From the NCBI GenBank assembly GCA_018699955.1, contig JABISG010000100.1, positions 1-64,000 of the forward strand: a stretch of 64,000 nucleotides of DNA, read 5' to 3'. The notes beneath the pieces are model-generated. The model saw only the letters and a program-made list of their open reading frames with translations, did no database searches and was not told the origin of the DNA. The stretch is from Planctomycetaceae bacterium. GTDB taxonomy: Bacteria > Planctomycetota > Planctomycetia > Planctomycetales > Planctomycetaceae. A program made the translations under genes and the position numbers. Positions 61,843 through 64,000 of the stretch are shown here, piece by piece; positions within the stretch are counted from its first letter, which is position 1, and every line of letters starts with the position of its first letter.

Positions 61843-63223
61843 TCTCTCACCCATCGCAGAGACGGTCTGCACGACGCTGGGTCGGTGGTTGTCTGCCGAT
61901 CCGGGTGACGTTGCGCTCGGTTTGCGGACGATTGCGGTCGGCAGCGTTTGCAACGTCTCCTGTGCCGTGTTGGGATGTTACCTCGTGCTGCGGCGAATGA
62001 GCTTACTTGGGGATGCGATCAGCCATGCGATTCTGCCGGGCCTTGTCATCGGTTTCTTGTTGACCGGCAGTATTTCGATTGTGCCGATGTTCGCGGGCGC
62101 GCTTGTCTTCGGCATGCTGACCGCGTTTCTCACTCAGACTTTACAAACCTATGGCCGCGTTTCTGAAGATGCCGGCATGGGTGTGGTGTTCACTTCGCTG
62201 TTTGCGTTGGGTGTCGTGTTGATCTCCGGCATCGGCCGCATGCATCTGGATAAGGACTGCGTGTTCGAGGGCAAGATCGATTTGGTCGCCATCGATATCA
62301 CTGAGTTCGCGGGGTTGGGTGTGCCGTTGGCGCTTGGCTCGCTGTTGCCGGTGCTGGTGATGGCCGTCGCGTTCATCCTGTTGTTCTGGAAGGAACTGAA
62401 GGTGGCGTCGTTCGACCCGATGCTGGCGACGTCGATGGGCATTAACGCTACGCAAATCCATTACCTGTTGATGGGCATGGTGGCGGGTACCACTGTCGCC
62501 GCCTTCGAGGCGGTCGGTTCAATTCTGGTGGTGGCCATGTTGATCGTGCCGGGCGCAACGGCGCACCTGCTCACCGATCGCCTCGGCTGGATGATCCTCT
62601 GGTCGGCCGTGATGGGGGTTCTCGCGGCAATTCTTGGTTACATAGGAGCAGCGTATTGGAATACCAGCGTTGCCGGCATGATGGCCGTTGCGGTCGGCGG
62701 CCAGTTTCTCGTCGTGGTGATTTTCGCACCGCGTCACGGTCTGCTGAGCAAACTCGTCGGTAACCTGGAGTTGTCGCTGCGGATTGTCGCCGAAGACATC
62801 GTCGCAGCATTGTATCGGCTCGAAGAACAGCGAACGGGTTCGTCGGAGGTTGACCGGGCGACAGTTGATCAGGCAACGTGGGCGGACTGCCGAGGATTCG
62901 CCGACGGCAGCCTGTTGACACGACCGGCGGCGATGATGTTGCGGCTGCGCGGACAACTGGCGTTCGTATCCGGTGGCCGGGTCGAACTGACAGACGCCGG
63001 CCGACGATTGGGCAATTCGTTGGTGCGTTCTCACCGGCTGTGGGAGACGTTTCTCGACCGCCACTTTGAACTTCCTGCCGACCATCTCCACGAGCCGGCA
63101 TCGCGGATCGAGCACTTCATCGGGCCGGCATTGCAGGAAAAACTTGCCCGCGAACTCGACGGTTCGGCAGTCGATCCGCACGGCCGCTCAATTCCCCCAC
63201 TGGAACAAGACGATACCAATTAG
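61829..63223 (+). CDS. Metal ABC permease fused to a DtxR/MntR-type domain
   Basis: A 464-residue fusion whose ATG overlaps the previous gene by 14 bases, so the two are translationally coupled. Residues 1 to about 300 form the permease (VLRRMSLLGDAISHAILPGL). Residues about 310-464 are a winged-helix region, then a clear DtxR/MntR dimerisation domain: VELTDAGRRLG, VRSHRLWETFLDRHF, HEPASRIEHF and DPHGRSIPP. Relative to DtxR, H402, E406, H421, E428 and H429 fall exactly at positions 79, 83, 98, 105 and 106; only Cys102 is changed (S425). This argues for real metal sensing. Chlamydial YtgCR is the known precedent. Confidence 0.9.
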   Translation: MNAIDLSPIAETVCTTLGRWLSADPGDVALGLRTIAVGSVCNVSCAVLGCYLVLRRMSLLGDAISHAILPGLVIGFLLTGSISIVPMFAGALVFGMLTAFLTQTLQTYGRVSEDAGMGVVFTSLFALGVVLISGIGRMHLDKDCVFEGKIDLVAIDITEFAGLGVPLALGSLLPVLVMAVAFILLFWKELKVASFDPMLATSMGINATQIHYLLMGMVAGTTVAAFEAVGSILVVAMLIVPGATAHLLTDRLGWMILWSAVMGVLAAILGYIGAAYWNTSVAGMMAVAVGGQFLVVVIFAPRHGLLSKLVGNLELSLRIVAEDIVAALYRLEEQRTGSSEVDRATVDQATWADCRGFADGSLLTRPAAMMLRLRGQLAFVSGGRVELTDAGRRLGNSLVRSHRLWETFLDRHFELPADHLHEPASRIEHFIGPALQEKLARELDGSAVDPHGRSIPPLEQDDTN

Positions 63224-63290
63224 GATACTCTTCAAATTAAGCCGACCCGTTCGCGGGCCGTGGATCATGAGTTGACCTAGAGGAAAACGA

Positions 63291-64000
63291 ATGGCGTACA
63301 ATTTTCCGCGTTGTCGTATCAAGCCGTTGGCCGATCATCAGGTTTCGTTTGTCATCGACGAAACTGAACGGTTGCGGTGGCATTTCGGGCCTTCGTATCC
63401 GCGGCCGTTTTTCTTTCCGCTGTTGGGGCCTGCCGGAGAATCGTTGACGCGGATGGGGCATCCCGGTGCTTCCAACCACGATCACCACCGGTCCGTCTGG
63501 TTTGCGCATCAGAAAGTGCTCGGCATCGATTTCTGGAGCGACAACACGGCCGCCCGCATTCGACAAAAGAACTGGCTGGTGTACGAGGATGGCGACGACG
63601 AAGCGGTGATGGCTGTGTTGCTGGGTTGGTATGACGGCCACGACCCGCAGGAACTGATGGAACAGGAAGTGATCGCCGCCGTTCGCCCCGGCCTGGACGG
63701 CGAGACGTTTCTTGATTTGCAATCAACCTTCCGCCCCAAGGCCGAGTCGCTCGAGTTTGGAAAAACGAACTTCGGTTTTCTGGCCGTTCGCGTCGCCAAG
63801 AGCATTGCCGAGCATTTCGGCGGAGGGCGGTTAACGAACAGCGCGCGGAAAACCGGTGAACCGTCAATTTTCGGACAGCGGGCCAATTGGATGGATTACA
63901 GTGGCCCGGTGCGCGGTGCCGACGGCAAAGAAACGGTTGAGGGGATCACCTATTTCGATCACCCAGACAATTCCGGGCAGCCCACGCGCTGGCACGTTCG
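63291..64000 (+). CDS. PmoA family (DUF6807) protein, truncated by the window end
   Basis: The first 236 codons of a gene that runs past the right edge. The ATG at 63291 follows AGAGGAAA at good spacing. The product begins MAYNFPRCRIKPLADHQVSF and contains FGPSYPRPFFFPLLGPAGES, the histidine-rich SNHDHHRSVWFAHQKVLG, FWSDNTA and later IFGQRANWMDYSG, all typical of the PmoA/DUF6807 family found in planctomycetes and Bacteroidota. Despite the family name it is not methane monooxygenase; a role in sugar or polysaccharide metabolism is usually assumed. It lies 67 bases after the permease gene, on the same strand. Confidence 0.85.
   Translation, partial: MAYNFPRCRIKPLADHQVSFVIDETERLRWHFGPSYPRPFFFPLLGPAGESLTRMGHPGASNHDHHRSVWFAHQKVLGIDFWSDNTAARIRQKNWLVYEDGDDEAVMAVLLGWYDGHDPQELMEQEVIAAVRPGLDGETFLDLQSTFRPKAESLEFGKTNFGFLAVRVAKSIAEHFGGGRLTNSARKTGEPSIFGQRANWMDYSGPVRGADGKETVEGITYFDHPDNSGQPTRWHV

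Noticed and set aside
1..64000. tRNA, rRNA, insertion sequences or prophage genes
   Set aside because: I looked in all gaps over about 200 bases for tRNA-like T-loop sequence, transposase or integrase motifs and found none that I could support.

Overview
The window (about 58% G+C by eye) reads as a chromosomal segment of a planctomycete (phylum Planctomycetota, family not resolved). The evidence is the mix of families typical of that phylum: a DUF1501 protein beside a WD40 protein, a DUF1549/DUF1553 'planctomycete cytochrome c' protein paired with a pre-peptidase (PPC) domain protein, three DUF1080 proteins, a PmoA/DUF6807 protein, FG-GAP and NHL propellers, PQQ-like propellers, and many secreted or lipid-anchored proteins. 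There is no prophage, integrase, transposase, CRISPR array, rRNA or tRNA that I can support. Start codons GTG and TTG are frequent, and many starts were moved inward to a Shine-Dalgarno match.

Layout. 1-6.7 kb is a minus-strand block: WD40 and DUF1501, a non-canonical Nramp-family transporter, an FHA protein and a PQQ-like propeller. 7-12 kb has ftsH, a secreted thioredoxin-NHL protein resembling animal NHLRC2, a small membrane protein and a BrnT-like toxin/antitoxin candidate. 12.7-16.5 kb is the conserved translation cluster rpsB-tsf-pyrH-frr, ending in a small IF2_N-domain protein that overlaps frr. 16.8-22.8 kb has a lipoprotein, a PhyH dioxygenase and the PPC + DUF1549/1553 pair. 23-31 kb has dnaE, a 2Fe-2S ferredoxin, trkA, an FG-GAP protein and a predicted outer-membrane barrel. 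31-35 kb is a GH38-like protein with cmk. 35.5-42 kb is a three-gene pilM operon of large, Gly/Met-rich single-pass proteins. 42-46 kb has folC, two DUF1080 genes and a leucine-rich-repeat lipoprotein. 46-57 kb has a thioredoxin reductase, an M24 peptidase, bioF, an OleB-like hydrolase, a DEAD-box helicase, an active/inactive M16 peptidase pair, a GNAT enzyme and a third DUF1080 protein. 57-63 kb has a second barrel protein and a metal ABC transporter. A PmoA/DUF6807 gene runs off the right edge.

The most striking system is the metal ABC transporter at 58.4-63.2 kb. Binding lipoprotein, ATPase and two permeases are in one strand block, and BOTH permeases carry a C-terminal DtxR/MntR-like winged-helix plus dimerisation region. 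This resembles the chlamydial YtgCR permease-repressor fusion (same PVC superphylum), but is doubled. In the second permease the metal-ligand positions fall in exact DtxR register; in the first they are largely lost. A promoter (TTGAAA-16-TACAAT) with a perfect 14-bp palindrome at the expected transcription start precedes the operon, which suggests an autoregulated transporter whose permease is also the sensor/repressor. The second candidate system is the pilM operon, which looks like a lineage-specific inner-membrane platform of a type IV pilus/type II secretion-like machine.

Intergenic space is unusually structured. At least four families of short interspersed palindromes recur (called A-D below), together with widespread hairpin types such as the CCCTCTCCC element. 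They sit almost entirely between genes and often inside operons.
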